A DNA stretch of 64,000 bases, taken from positions 1 to 64,000 of the forward strand of contig JAFGDT010000079.1 of assembly GCA_016931965.1 (NCBI GenBank). Direction: 5' to 3'. Under the pieces are notes generated by a model. That model did not search any database. It worked only from the letters and a program-made list of their open reading frames with translations, and was not told the DNA's origin. This stretch comes from a bacterium. Its GTDB lineage: Bacteria > Zhuqueibacterota > QNDG01 > DSAB01. The position numbers were made by a program, and so were the translations under genes. Below, piece by piece: positions 17,444 to 26,468 of the stretch; position 1 is the stretch's first letter; each line of letters opens with the position of its first letter.

Positions 17444-18299
17444 ACGGTTGGGCAGGGGTTTGGAGGCATTGATTACTCAGAGTTCGCCTGATGAAGAGGA
17501 TCATCTGGATGAGACGCTCTGTAAGGTGGATGTATCCAAAATACATCCGAATCCTTATCAACCCAGGAGAGATCTTGACAGGGATGAACTGGAAAAATTG
17601 AAACAATCGATTCGGGAAAATGGTGTGATACAACCCATTGCCGTCCGGAAAGTAGACGGAGAATTTGAATTGATTGCCGGTGAAAGGCGACTCCGGGCTG
17701 TACAGGAATTGGGATTCCAGGAGATACCCGCATTTGTCATGGATGTTGTGAGTGAAGACCAGATGCTTGAGATGGCACTGGTTGAAAACATACAGAGAGA
17801 GGATTTGAATCCGATTGAATTGGCGAAAGCCTATCACCGACTGCAGAAAGAATATGGATTAACGCAGGAGGCAATCGCTCAGAAAGTCGGGAAGGATCGT
17901 GCGTCCGTGGCTAATTTTATTCGTTTGTTGAAGCTTCCGGACATCATACAGAAAAGTCTTGAAAAAGAAGAAATTTCGATGGGGCATGCCAGGGCTTTGA
18001 TGGGACTTCCCCAGGAAGGACTCCAGATTAGAATATGGAAAAAACTGGTTAAACGAGGGTGGAATGTTAGAAAAATTGAGGAAATTGTCCGAGATCAGTT
18101 GGAAAAGGATGAAAAGGGAAAAGAAAGCAAAATTAGAGAGAAATCTTCTTATCTCGTTGATATTGAAGATAAGCTGAGGGTTATTTTGGGAACGCAGATT
18201 CATATCCAACAGATGGCTCGAGGAGGCAAGATCGAGATTTCCTATTTTTCGAATGAAGATTTGGAACGTATTATCGAACTCATACAACAGATATCGTAG
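17433..18299 (+). CDS. parB: Chromosome partitioning protein ParB (CTPase/parS-binding)
   Basis: 288 residues. N-terminal [11 protein letters not shown], the ParB/Srx CTP-binding segments [22 protein letters not shown] and [14 protein letters not shown], then a helix-turn-helix ([27 protein letters not shown]) for parS, and a C-terminal dimerisation region. GERR and ENxxR are the nucleotide-contacting motifs of sliding-clamp ParB proteins. It overlaps parA by 11 bases. No canonical parS (TGTTTCACGTGAAACA-like) site was noticed in the window. Confidence 0.95.
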   Translation: MKHKRLGRGLEALITQSSPDEEDHLDETLCKVDVSKIHPNPYQPRRDLDRDELEKLKQSIRENGVIQPIAVRKVDGEFELIAGERRLRAVQELGFQEIPAFVMDVVSEDQMLEMALVENIQREDLNPIELAKAYHRLQKEYGLTQEAIAQKVGKDRASVANFIRLLKLPDIIQKSLEKEEISMGHARALMGLPQEGLQIRIWKKLVKRGWNVRKIEEIVRDQLEKDEKGKESKIREKSSYLVDIEDKLRVILGTQIHIQQMARGGKIEISYFSNEDLERIIELIQQIS

Positions 18300-18306
18300 G
18301 TTTAAG

Positions 18307-19197
18307 ATGAAAAAACGCAGTCGAAAAAAATATTTGTCATTGATCTTTGTTCCTGATCAGGAACAAGAGCCGAAGAGTATCTCGATGAGTTATGCCAGAG
18401 GGCGTTTGATACTGGTTTTGCTTGTTATTCTTTTGCTTCACTCTATATTTGGCGGGATAGGCTACTACCGGATTTATCGATTGGGAAAATGGACAAGTGT
18501 GCTGGAAGAGGAGAATAGAGATTTAAATGTCCGGAATCAGAAAATTGAAGAAATTGCTGAGCAGTTTGAGTTGATTCGACTGAGGGACGAACAGATACGA
18601 AGAGCGTTTGGTACACAATTGGGGCTTGAGGCTTCTCCTGATCTTGATCTTATCATCATGAATGATCAAGTGAATGCATACAGTTCCACTTTGAGAGCGA
18701 TGAATGAAGAAACCGCATCTGTTGAAACATCGAGGCAACCTGTTCAAAATGGCCTTTATTTCTTGACTGAAGGCAGTGGTGAATATTTTGATCCTGAGTA
18801 TTTACCCACACGTCTTCCCGTAAATGGCTATGTTACCACCCGTTTTCAAGAAGGAGGGTGGTTTGTGGGGCGAAGTCATCTGGGGATCGATATTGCCGCT
18901 CAAAAAGGGACATCTATCCGAGCAGCAGGATCCGGGATAATCCTCTTTGCTGATTGGACTCCCGATTTTGGCAATCTCGTGGTTATTGCCCATGGGAACG
19001 GACTTTTTTCTTATTATGCCCATGCGATGCGGTTGCTCGTGGCTCAGGGTATGCGGGTGAAGCGCGGTGATGTGATCGCCCTTGTCGGCAGTTCGGGAAT
19101 CAGTTCGGCTCCACATTTACATTTTGAGATTTGGAAAAATGGCAAAGCGCTGGATCCGGAAGAATTTATTTTTGCGTTGCAGGGTCCGAGTGAATAA
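18307..19197 (+). CDS. M23 family metallopeptidase, membrane-anchored with coiled coil
   Basis: 296 residues from the ATG at 18307, seven bases after the parB stop. The longer frame upstream would overlap parB and adds a non-conserved leader. A basic N-terminus and one membrane helix (LILVLLVILLLHSIFGGIGYY) anchor it, followed by a coiled coil (~residues 60-110) and a C-terminal LytM/M23 domain: HLGIDIA (zinc His and Asp) and HLHFEIW (HxH). The catalytic residues are present, so it should cut peptidoglycan crosslinks or stem peptides in the periplasm. Lying directly before a bactofilin, it fits the bactofilin-M23 cell-shape pairing known in Helicobacter and others. Confidence 0.9.
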   Translation: MKKRSRKKYLSLIFVPDQEQEPKSISMSYARGRLILVLLVILLLHSIFGGIGYYRIYRLGKWTSVLEEENRDLNVRNQKIEEIAEQFELIRLRDEQIRRAFGTQLGLEASPDLDLIIMNDQVNAYSSTLRAMNEETASVETSRQPVQNGLYFLTEGSGEYFDPEYLPTRLPVNGYVTTRFQEGGWFVGRSHLGIDIAAQKGTSIRAAGSGIILFADWTPDFGNLVVIAHGNGLFSYYAHAMRLLVAQGMRVKRGDVIALVGSSGISSAPHLHFEIWKNGKALDPEEFIFALQGPSE

Positions 19198-19255
19198 AAG
19201 ATTTGTTTAACTTGAGAATAGTAGGATAGTCATCCATAAAATTTAGGAGTATATT

Positions 19256-19666
19256 TTGCGAAAAGGGAAAACAAATACCGAATTTGGCCGGGGGGGTGAA
19301 TTGAATACCATTGTGGGGAAAGGGACAATTGTTGAGGGAGATTTGAAGGTCAAAAACAGTCTCCGTATCGATGGTATTGTGAAAGGGAATGTCAACACGA
19401 CGGATACGATTATTGTCGGTAAGGATGGTGAGGTGGAGGGTCGGGTCCGAGCGAAACATCTTCTTTTGGGTGGCAAAGTGAAAGGGAATGTTTTTGCATC
19501 TGGCAGGGTTTTTTTAGAATCAACGGCTTCTGTTTTTGGAGATATCAAAGCGGTACGGCTGGTCGTTGATGAGGGTGCCATTTTTGATGGAAAATGTACA
19601 ATGAATGAAACCGAAAAAACAGAGGATTCAAAATCATCGGAAACCAATGAGAATCTTCCGAGTTAA
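19256..19666 (+). CDS. Bactofilin (polymer-forming cytoskeletal protein)
   Basis: 136 residues. The central ~100 residues are a right-handed beta-helix of repeating five-to-six-residue turns (IVGKGTIVEGDLKVKNSLRI, VKGNVNTTDTIIVGKDGEVEGRV), the DUF583/bactofilin core, flanked by short disordered tails. Bactofilins polymerise without nucleotide and scaffold envelope or chromosome-positioning proteins. Start is TTG six bases after AGGAG (19245-19249). It follows parA-parB-M23, matching links in Myxococcus between bactofilins and ParAB and in Helicobacter between bactofilins and M23 peptidases. Confidence 0.92.
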   Translation: MRKGKTNTEFGRGGELNTIVGKGTIVEGDLKVKNSLRIDGIVKGNVNTTDTIIVGKDGEVEGRVRAKHLLLGGKVKGNVFASGRVFLESTASVFGDIKAVRLVVDEGAIFDGKCTMNETEKTEDSKSSETNENLPS

Positions 19667-19775
19667 AGAAAAAGTGTGCTGTCGGTTTCAACTTAGTACG
19701 GTTATGGCACTTTTAAAAAATAAATCGTTTATTCAAGAGGGGATCATTCTATTTGGATATGAAGAGGAATAAAAT

Positions 19776-20087
19776 ATGACTGTAGGTGTTCTCAATGAAA
19801 TCAAGAAAGCCGAAGAGAAGGCAGATCGAATTGTACAAGAGGCTCGTGAGAAAGGTGAAATGAAGTTGGGAGAAGCCAGAATTCGGATGAAAGAGGAAAT
19901 TGAAAAGACAAAAAAGCAAACCAAATTGAATATCTCAAAACATGTTGAAGCCATTTGCCAGGATCGCGAAAAGGAGATTCGGGCTATTCAGAGGGAAACA
20001 AAAACAAAAATGAATAAGATTCGAAGTCATGCTCAGCAGAAAAAGCAAGAAGTTGTGTCGCTCATTTTAAAAAGGATTTTAGGATAA
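19776..20087 (+). CDS. ntpF: V-type ATPase peripheral-stalk subunit (NtpF, G/H-type)
   Basis: 103 residues, almost wholly a charged alpha-helical coiled coil (EIKKAEEKADRIVQEAREKGEMKL...), as in the small stator subunit that pairs with subunit E. The call leans on position: first gene of an operon whose order F-I-K-E-C-G-A-B-D is that of the Enterococcus hirae ntp operon. Its stop codon overlaps the ntpI start by one base. No distinctive motif other than the helix with its early Gly-rich spacing is present. Confidence 0.8.
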   Translation: MTVGVLNEIKKAEEKADRIVQEAREKGEMKLGEARIRMKEEIEKTKKQTKLNISKHVEAICQDREKEIRAIQRETKTKMNKIRSHAQQKKQEVVSLILKRILG

Positions 20088-22087
20088 TGGCTATATCTCC
20101 GATGCAAAAGGTTGAAATCTTCGGCCACCGTTCAGAAAAAGGAGAAGTTCTTCGAATGCTACAGGATCTGGGTATCATGGAAGTCAGTGATTTTGGCGAT
20201 ACAGATCAGGATACTCCTGTTGAAACGGTCATTTCGGAAACGTCACAGAAGATCAGTGAATTGAAAGAACAGTATTCGGGTGTCCAGTTCAGCATTCGGT
20301 TTTTGCAGCCCTATTTGCCCAAACAGAACTTTTTGGAAAAGATGGCCAATAAACGGTTAATGGTATCCAGAGAAGAATATGTTCAAATTTCAGAGAGTTT
20401 TGATTACCAGCAGGTTGTTGCTCAATGCAATACCTTTGATGTGGAAAAGGTTGAACTGCTCAATCAATTGGATAAGCTGAAAAAAGAGCGGGACGCCGTT
20501 CTATCCTGGTTGCCGATGGAAATTCCGGTTGACCAGATTGCCGACACCAAAACAACCATCGTTAGAACATTTACCATTCGAAAAAATCTCTGCGAAAAAC
20601 TGATTTCATCTTTGGAATCGTTTAAAGATGCTTATGATTTGATCCGCATTCAGCAAGTCGAGATAGAAGATGCTGTATTATTGATTTATCTCAAAGAAGA
20701 AAGAGATGCGATTGAGGCTGTATTACAGGAAATCGAGCATCATGATGTGTCTTGGGAAGGGTACCAAGGAACGCCGAAACAGATTGTCGCCTCGATTGAA
20801 CGCGAAATGGATGAAATGGAACAAAAATTGAAATGGATTGCTAAAGAAACCGTGAAGATGGTTGCTCACAGGCCCAAATTGCTTTTAATGGAAGATTATC
20901 TGTCCAATGCCATCGAACGGCTCGAAATTGAGAAGCAATTTGCTCAAACAAAAAATGCTTTTGTCATTCAGGGATGGACAAGGACAGAGGATTTCGACCA
21001 ACTTCAGGAACAGATCGAAAAACAATTCAGCATGGCGCGGGTTATTCGTGCTGAACAGGCCAAAGGTGAAAAGCCGCCGGTGCTGCTCAAAAATAAGAAT
21101 TTTTCAGAGCCATTCGAAGTGGTGACCAACCTGTATGGATCTCCATCGTATTATGAAATCGATCCTACTCCGGCTCTTGCCCCTTTCTTCATCCTTCTTC
21201 TGGCTATCTGTATTACCGATGGAGGGTATGGTCTTGTCATGGCTCTTTTTGGTTTTGTCGCTATGAAGTTTCTCCGTCTTGGACAGGGAATGCGAAAACT
21301 TTTTAAAATCATTTTTTACACCGGAATTGTCACTGTAGTTGTAGGCATATTTACGGGCGGTTATTTTGGAATTGATTTTTCAGGTCTCAGTCCCTCTCTT
21401 CAGGCGCTGAGGAACAGATTCTTGTTTGTCGATCCGATGAATCAACCTGTGCTGTTTCTGTTGGTATCATTTGCGATTGGATTCGTACACATTTCATTCG
21501 GGGTTCTTGTTGAGTTTTATGATAAATTTCGAAAAGGCAAATGGGTGGATGGTTTATTCGATCAGATTTCGTGGATTTTTTTCCTGTGGGGAATTGCCCT
21601 TTATGCTGTCTCATCATTTGGCCTATTGCCCTCAATCGTGGGTGTGATCTGCAAATGGATGGCGTTGGTTTCCGGATTGGTGATTTTTTTATTCAGCGGT
21701 CGCGAAAATAAAAGCATCATCGGACGGCTGGGCAGTGGTTTGTTTGAGCTTTACGGGATTACGGGTTATTTTGGAGATATCCTTTCCTATTCCAGAGTGA
21801 TGGCCATGGGAATGGCTACGGGTGTGATTGCCATGGTTGTCAATATCTTCGTGGGTATGGTGAAAGGTATTCCCGTTGTCGGCATTGTTGTGGCCGCCCT
21901 GCTGTTTGTTTTCGGTCATATTTTTAATATTTTGATCAACTTGGTCAGTGGGTTTGTTCATACCATGCGGTTGCAGTTTGTGGAATTTTTTGGCAAATTT
22001 TTAGAAGGGGACGGTAAACCTTTTAAACCTTTTCAGACGAGTTATCGGTATGTTTTATTTTCATCAGGAGATATAGAGAGAAAATAA
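20087..22087 (+). CDS. ntpI: V-type ATP synthase subunit I (a subunit)
   Basis: 666 residues. The N-terminal ~340 residues are a cytoplasmic coiled-coil stator arm; the C-terminal half has about seven to eight membrane helices starting near ALAPFFILLLAICITDGGYG. That conserved segment, and SYSRVMAMGMATGVIAMVVN with its Arg in SYSR, form the ion half-channel facing the K ring. Subunit I is the static membrane part that carries ions past the rotating K ring. Length matches the family (~640-670). Confidence 0.95.
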   Translation: MAISPMQKVEIFGHRSEKGEVLRMLQDLGIMEVSDFGDTDQDTPVETVISETSQKISELKEQYSGVQFSIRFLQPYLPKQNFLEKMANKRLMVSREEYVQISESFDYQQVVAQCNTFDVEKVELLNQLDKLKKERDAVLSWLPMEIPVDQIADTKTTIVRTFTIRKNLCEKLISSLESFKDAYDLIRIQQVEIEDAVLLIYLKEERDAIEAVLQEIEHHDVSWEGYQGTPKQIVASIEREMDEMEQKLKWIAKETVKMVAHRPKLLLMEDYLSNAIERLEIEKQFAQTKNAFVIQGWTRTEDFDQLQEQIEKQFSMARVIRAEQAKGEKPPVLLKNKNFSEPFEVVTNLYGSPSYYEIDPTPALAPFFILLLAICITDGGYGLVMALFGFVAMKFLRLGQGMRKLFKIIFYTGIVTVVVGIFTGGYFGIDFSGLSPSLQALRNRFLFVDPMNQPVLFLLVSFAIGFVHISFGVLVEFYDKFRKGKWVDGLFDQISWIFFLWGIALYAVSSFGLLPSIVGVICKWMALVSGLVIFLFSGRENKSIIGRLGSGLFELYGITGYFGDILSYSRVMAMGMATGVIAMVVNIFVGMVKGIPVVGIVVAALLFVFGHIFNILINLVSGFVHTMRLQFVEFFGKFLEGDGKPFKPFQTSYRYVLFSSGDIERK

Positions 22088-22145
22088 TGTCATGGTTGTT
22101 TATTTATCATTTCAATGGTTATCTAAATTTTAACAGGAGGATGTT

Positions 22146-22640
22146 ATGATTGGATTAGTGATTGCACTCTTTGGAATTGCTCTGGCGGTGGTTCTATGTG
22201 GATTTGGATCGATTATTGCGGTTGGAGCCTTGGGACAGACCTCAAACGGTGTGATGAGTGAAGAACCTGAATTGTTCGGAAAATTGTTGTTGCTTACGGC
22301 TTTGCCGGGGACGCAGGGGATTTATGGGTTTTTGGCCGGATTCATTGGTATTGTGAAATTGGGTCTTTTGGGAGGTGGCCCTGAGGCTCAATGGCAAATA
22401 CTGAGGGATTCGGGCACTGTTTTGGATGGGGTTCAGTTCCTGCTGGCTTGCTTGCCTATTGCTCTTGCAGGTTTTTTCTCCGCTATCAAACAAGGACAGG
22501 TTTGTGGTACCGGTATTACCATGACTGCCAAACAACCTGATCATATGGGAAAAGCTCTGGTTTTGGGTGTGTTTGTTGAATTTTATGCCATCTTAGGTCT
22601 TCTTATATCGATTCTTATGATAAACAGCATACAGTATTAG
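22146..22640 (+). CDS. ntpK: V-type ATP synthase subunit K (ion-translocating ring, Na+-type)
   Basis: 164 residues, four membrane helices (two hairpins). The ion-binding Glu lies in the fourth helix, E145 in VEFYAILG; the first hairpin has LPGTQGIY in place of a second carboxylate. L53, T56, Q57, Y60, Q116 and E145 line up with the Na+ ligands L61, T64, Q65, Y68, Q110 and E139 that I recall from Enterococcus hirae NtpK, with the same 29-residue Q-E spacing. The loop between hairpins is about 14 residues longer. A strong ribosome binding site (AGGAGG) precedes the start, as expected for the subunit needed in many copies. Confidence 0.95.
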   Translation: MIGLVIALFGIALAVVLCGFGSIIAVGALGQTSNGVMSEEPELFGKLLLLTALPGTQGIYGFLAGFIGIVKLGLLGGGPEAQWQILRDSGTVLDGVQFLLACLPIALAGFFSAIKQGQVCGTGITMTAKQPDHMGKALVLGVFVEFYAILGLLISILMINSIQY

Positions 22641-22649
22641 GTGGATTAT

Positions 22650-23252
22650 ATGCCTGCGGAAGCGATTATTAAAAAGATATTGGATGACGCCAAAAAGGAA
22701 GCGGTGACTGTTGAGAAGGAATATCGGGAAGAACTGAAGAAAATCGAAGCCGAGCAGAAGCTGGAAATTGAAAAGATCACGGCTGATGTCAAAAAAGAAG
22801 GGAAAACGCAGGGTGATGAAAAGGCTCGGCGGCTCCTTTCAAATGCGGAAATCGGTGCAAGAAAATCTTTGCTTGAACTGAAACAGGAACTGATCGATGA
22901 CGTTTTCCAATCGGCATACGATCACGTGCGAAAAATGGAGGATAAGGTTTACCGTCAATTTATTCACGATCTGATCATCAAGATTGCTGAAATCGGTGAT
23001 GAAGAGGTCATCGTCGGCGAGAAAGATGTCAAATTATTGAATTCTTCGTTTATCGAACAAATCAATGCCGACCTGAAAAAAGCAGGTAAAAAGGGCAAAC
23101 TGCATTTGGGAAAGCCTTCTCCCGAGATTGACGGCGGTGTACTTCTTCGCCGCGGACGGAAAGAGATCAGCGCAACACTTTCAGCAATATTCAACGAAGC
23201 CCGACATGAATTGGAATCTGAGGTGGCCAAGATATTGCTGAAGGAGGGATAA
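22650..23252 (+). CDS. ntpE: V-type ATP synthase subunit E (peripheral stalk)
   Basis: 200 residues. The N-terminal ~90 residues are a long charged helix that pairs with NtpF in the outer stalk; the C-terminal part (around GKPSPEIDGGVLLRRGRKEISATL) is the globular head that binds subunit B. I chose ATG at 22650 over GTG at 22641 because the GTG lies inside the AGGTGG that serves as ribosome binding site six bases before the ATG. The next gene begins at its stop codon. Confidence 0.92.
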   Translation: MPAEAIIKKILDDAKKEAVTVEKEYREELKKIEAEQKLEIEKITADVKKEGKTQGDEKARRLLSNAEIGARKSLLELKQELIDDVFQSAYDHVRKMEDKVYRQFIHDLIIKIAEIGDEEVIVGEKDVKLLNSSFIEQINADLKKAGKKGKLHLGKPSPEIDGGVLLRRGRKEISATLSAIFNEARHELESEVAKILLKEG

Positions 23253-24313
23253 TGAAACCCCGTCTTCATTTTGATTTCCGGTATGGTTTTGCAGTCGGGC
23301 GTATTCGCTCTCTGGAAAAACGTTTTCTGTCCAAACAGATATTCGATCGGCTTCTCAGTTGCTCTCTCCCCCAGGAGATGGGTCGTATTCTTTCAGAGAA
23401 TGGGTATCGGAGTGAATTTTCAGGCGCAGGGACCTGGCTTGATATTGAGGATTCTCTGGAACGCGAATGGAATGATACACTCAGCCTGGTGACCCAACTC
23501 AATGAAGATCCATTTTGGACGGATTTGTTTCGTAAGCGCATGGATTACTATAATTTAAAAATACTTCTGAAGGGAAATGTGTCGGGGGAAAATCGTGAAG
23601 ATCTTCTTCAGGAAGGGGGATTCATACTGATTGAACTCATTAAAAAGAAAATGCAATTGGAAAAAAGAGAAGAAACTGAAGAAAAGGAAGAAATAGAAGA
23701 ATCTGAAGAAGATGAAGTGTTACCTCCCTTTTTTAAAAGTGCATTTCAGAAAGCGAAGGAGGCTCTTTCTGAAACAAAGGATCCCACTTTGGTGGAACTC
23801 GTTGTTGATCAACTTGAGATGGAAGATTGGAATCTGGCCTTTCAGAAACAGTCTAATCGTTTTTTATCGGACTGGTTGCGTCTTCAAATCGATTTGATCA
23901 ATTTGACAACCCTTTTGCGTATTAAATCCGCAAAGGAGAAACCCCCTTATTTGGATAGAGCTTTTTTAAAAGGTGGCACTCTGACGTGCGAATTTTTCTC
24001 TTTATTCATTGAAGAACCCTGGAAATCGGTCTATCAAGCTTTGGAGGGAACGGATTATGGGGAAATGGTTGTTCGGGCCGTTCGGGATCTTGAAAATGGG
24101 AAAGGCTTTTCAGAATGGGAACGGTTATGTCAATCCATGAACTGGCAATATCTCCAGTTTGCACGTCAGTTTGGGTTTGGTGTTGAGGTTCTGTTTTCCT
24201 ATTTGTTGGTAAGAGAAACGGAGTTGTCACTGGTTCGTCGTATTCTTATTGGCAGGGCCAATGGACTGGCAAAAGAAACGATATCTGATGGAGTTGCTTA
24301 TGTTTTCAACTAA
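23252..24313 (+). CDS. ntpC: V-type ATP synthase subunit C (d-type central stalk socket)
   Basis: 353 residues, helical. The start FRYGFAVGRIRSLEKRFL, the DYYNLKILLKG segment and the late DYGEMVVRAV and FGFGVEVLFSYLLVRETELSLVRRILIGRANGL are standard for V/A-ATPase subunit C, the funnel that joins the central stalk to the K ring. The ending with ETELSLVRRIL is the most conserved part. An acidic run of Glu near residues 145-160 is an insertion. The stop of ntpE overlaps its start by one base. Confidence 0.93.
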   Translation: MKPRLHFDFRYGFAVGRIRSLEKRFLSKQIFDRLLSCSLPQEMGRILSENGYRSEFSGAGTWLDIEDSLEREWNDTLSLVTQLNEDPFWTDLFRKRMDYYNLKILLKGNVSGENREDLLQEGGFILIELIKKKMQLEKREETEEKEEIEESEEDEVLPPFFKSAFQKAKEALSETKDPTLVELVVDQLEMEDWNLAFQKQSNRFLSDWLRLQIDLINLTTLLRIKSAKEKPPYLDRAFLKGGTLTCEFFSLFIEEPWKSVYQALEGTDYGEMVVRAVRDLENGKGFSEWERLCQSMNWQYLQFARQFGFGVEVLFSYLLVRETELSLVRRILIGRANGLAKETISDGVAYVFN

Positions 24314-24632
24314 GATTGCCGCAGTCGGAGATTTTGATTCGGTCTTTATGTTTCAATCCATGGGTGTGCAAGTCTATGCTGTAGAGGAGAGTACAAAGGG
24401 TAGAGAGCACTTCTCGCAGATTTTAAAACAGGGATTTGAAATCGTTTTTTTAACTGAAAGACTTGGAGAAAAATGGTCTGACATCATCCAGGAGGTCAGT
24501 ACCAAAAGAAAACCCACCGTGGTGTTGATTCCCGACCAGAAGGGAAGCACCGGATTCGCGTTGGACCGAATTCGGAATGTCGTGAAAAAAGCGGTCGGTG
24601 CCGATATCTTAAAAGAAAAAAGAGAAACTTAA
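24300..24632 (+). CDS. ntpG: V-type ATP synthase subunit F (NtpG, central stalk)
   Basis: 110 residues from ATG at 24300, which has GGAG six bases upstream and begins right before the conserved KIAAVGDFDSVFMFQSMGVQVYAV. The frame is open for 17 further codons upstream inside ntpC, without a better start. It is a Rossmann-like small protein that binds subunit D in the rotor shaft. The gene overlaps the end of ntpC by 14 bases. Confidence 0.92.
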   Translation: MFSTKIAAVGDFDSVFMFQSMGVQVYAVEESTKGREHFSQILKQGFEIVFLTERLGEKWSDIIQEVSTKRKPTVVLIPDQKGSTGFALDRIRNVVKKAVGADILKEKRET

Positions 24633-24695
24633 ATCAATTTAATGGAATGTGAACCATTCGATTTGATCGGGTGATGTGAATATAAGGATGTGCGT

Positions 24696-26468
24696 ATGAG
24701 TAAAAAAGGACAAATTGTAAAAGTCTCAGGTCCGCTGATTGTTGCGGAAGGAATTGAAAATGCCAAAATGTACGACGTTGTGCGGGTGAGTGAAAAACAT
24801 CTCATTGGAGAGATCATTGAGCTTCGTGGGAATAGAGCCTGGATACAGGTCTATGAAGAGACCGCCGGATTGGGACCGGGAGAGCCGGTGACGACAACGG
24901 GAGAACCGTTGAGTGTGGAGCTGGGTCCTGGTCTTATTGAGTCGATCTATGACGGCGTACAAAGGCCGTTGGACATCATCAGACAGCAGGAAGGTGATTT
25001 TATCACACGGGGGATCAATATACCCGGGATCGATAAATCCAAAAAATGGTCATTCAACCCCCGTGTGAAAAAAGGGGATAAGGTCAGTTCTGGAGATATC
25101 CTGGGTGTGATTCAGGAAACGCCTGTTGTTGAACATCGTATCCTTGTGCCGGATGGTGTCGAAGGCTCGGTTCAGGATATCCGAAAGGGTGAAATGACCG
25201 TTGAACAAACGGTTGCCGTCATTGCCAATGGGAAAGAGAAAACAGAAGTGAATATGCTCCAGAATTGGCCTGTTCGGAAACCCCGACCCTATAAGCAAAA
25301 ATTAATTCCTGTTATTCCTCTTATAACCGGACAAAGGGTATTTGATACATTTTTCCCTGTTGGGAAAGGAGGCACCGCGTGTGTACCGGGACCTTTTGGA
25401 TCAGGGAAAACGGTAATTCAACACCAGTTGGCAAAGTGGGCTGATGCCGATATCATTGTCTATATCGGCTGCGGAGAACGTGGGAATGAAATGGCCGATG
25501 TGCTCCTCGAGTTTCCGGAACTGACCGATCCCCGTTCGGGAGAACCCCTGATGAAAAGGACCGTTCTTATTGCCAATACATCGAATATGCCGGTCGCGGC
25601 TCGAGAAGCATCGGTTTATACGGGCATCACGATAGCCGAATATTTTCGCGATATGGGCTATTCGGTGGCTGTTATGGCAGATTCCACTTCTCGATGGGCA
25701 GAAGCCATGCGAGAAATGTCCGGCCGACTTGAAGAAATGCCTGGTGATGAGGGGTACCCGGCCTATCTTGGCAAACGGATTGCCGAATTTTATGAAAGAG
25801 CCGGAAGGGTCATCTGTGTCGGTTCAGACGGTCGGGAAGGATCTCTGACCGTTGTCGGCGCAGTGTCTCCGCCGGGTGGAGACCTGGCCGATCCTGTTGT
25901 TCAGGCCACACTCCGCATCGTCAAGGTATTCTGGAGTCTTGAAGATAAACTGGCTTATCAGAGACATTTTCCCGCTATCAGCTGGCTGAACAGCTATTCA
26001 CTCTACCATTCCAATCTTGAATCCTATTTCCAAAAAGAAATCCACGAGGATTTTCCCGATCTTCGAAAAGAGGCCATGCGCATTTTGCAGGAGGAAGCGG
26101 ATCTTCAGGAAATTGTCAAATTGGTCGGAGTTGATGCGCTCTCCATGTCTGACCGCGTCCTGCTTGAAATTGCACGTTCCATTCGTGAAGATTTTCTTCA
26201 TCAGAATGCATTTCATGAAGTTGATACCTATGCATTGATGGATAAACAGTATCTGATGCTTAAAATCATTCTTGAGTTGTATGATCTGTTTAAGAAAGCC
26301 ATGGAAAATGGTGTGCCTTTTGAAAAACTCAGTTCGTTGCCGATAAGGGAGGAGATTGCCAGAGCGAAGTATCATCCGGAGAAGGAAATGGAAAAAATCG
26401 AAGGTATCCGAAAAGAAATGGTTAAACAGGTCGAAGCACTCATCAAGGAGGAGAAAGTTCATGCATAA
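24696..26468 (+). CDS. ntpA: V-type ATP synthase catalytic subunit A
   Basis: 590 residues. The P-loop GPFGSGKT is at 232-239, the catalytic Glu lies in [13 protein letters not shown], and the family-specific non-homologous region sits at about 110-190. It hydrolyses ATP at the A-B interface. ATG at 24696 is preferred to GTG at 24690 because AAGGA lies seven bases before it. The end overlaps the ntpB start by eight bases. Confidence 0.97.
   Translation: MSKKGQIVKVSGPLIVAEGIENAKMYDVVRVSEKHLIGEIIELRGNRAWIQVYEETAGLGPGEPVTTTGEPLSVELGPGLIESIYDGVQRPLDIIRQQEGDFITRGINIPGIDKSKKWSFNPRVKKGDKVSSGDILGVIQETPVVEHRILVPDGVEGSVQDIRKGEMTVEQTVAVIANGKEKTEVNMLQNWPVRKPRPYKQKLIPVIPLITGQRVFDTFFPVGKGGTACVPGPFGSGKTVIQHQLAKWADADIIVYIGCGERGNEMADVLLEFPELTDPRSGEPLMKRTVLIANTSNMPVAAREASVYTGITIAEYFRDMGYSVAVMADSTSRWAEAMREMSGRLEEMPGDEGYPAYLGKRIAEFYERAGRVICVGSDGREGSLTVVGAVSPPGGDLADPVVQATLRIVKVFWSLEDKLAYQRHFPAISWLNSYSLYHSNLESYFQKEIHEDFPDLRKEAMRILQEEADLQEIVKLVGVDALSMSDRVLLEIARSIREDFLHQNAFHEVDTYALMDKQYLMLKIILELYDLFKKAMENGVPFEKLSSLPIREEIARAKYHPEKEMEKIEGIRKEMVKQVEALIKEEKVHA

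Noticed and set aside
16447..19666. parS-like sites near parAB
   Set aside because: I looked for TGTTTCACGTGAAACA-like sequence by eye and saw none; a pattern search would be decisive.
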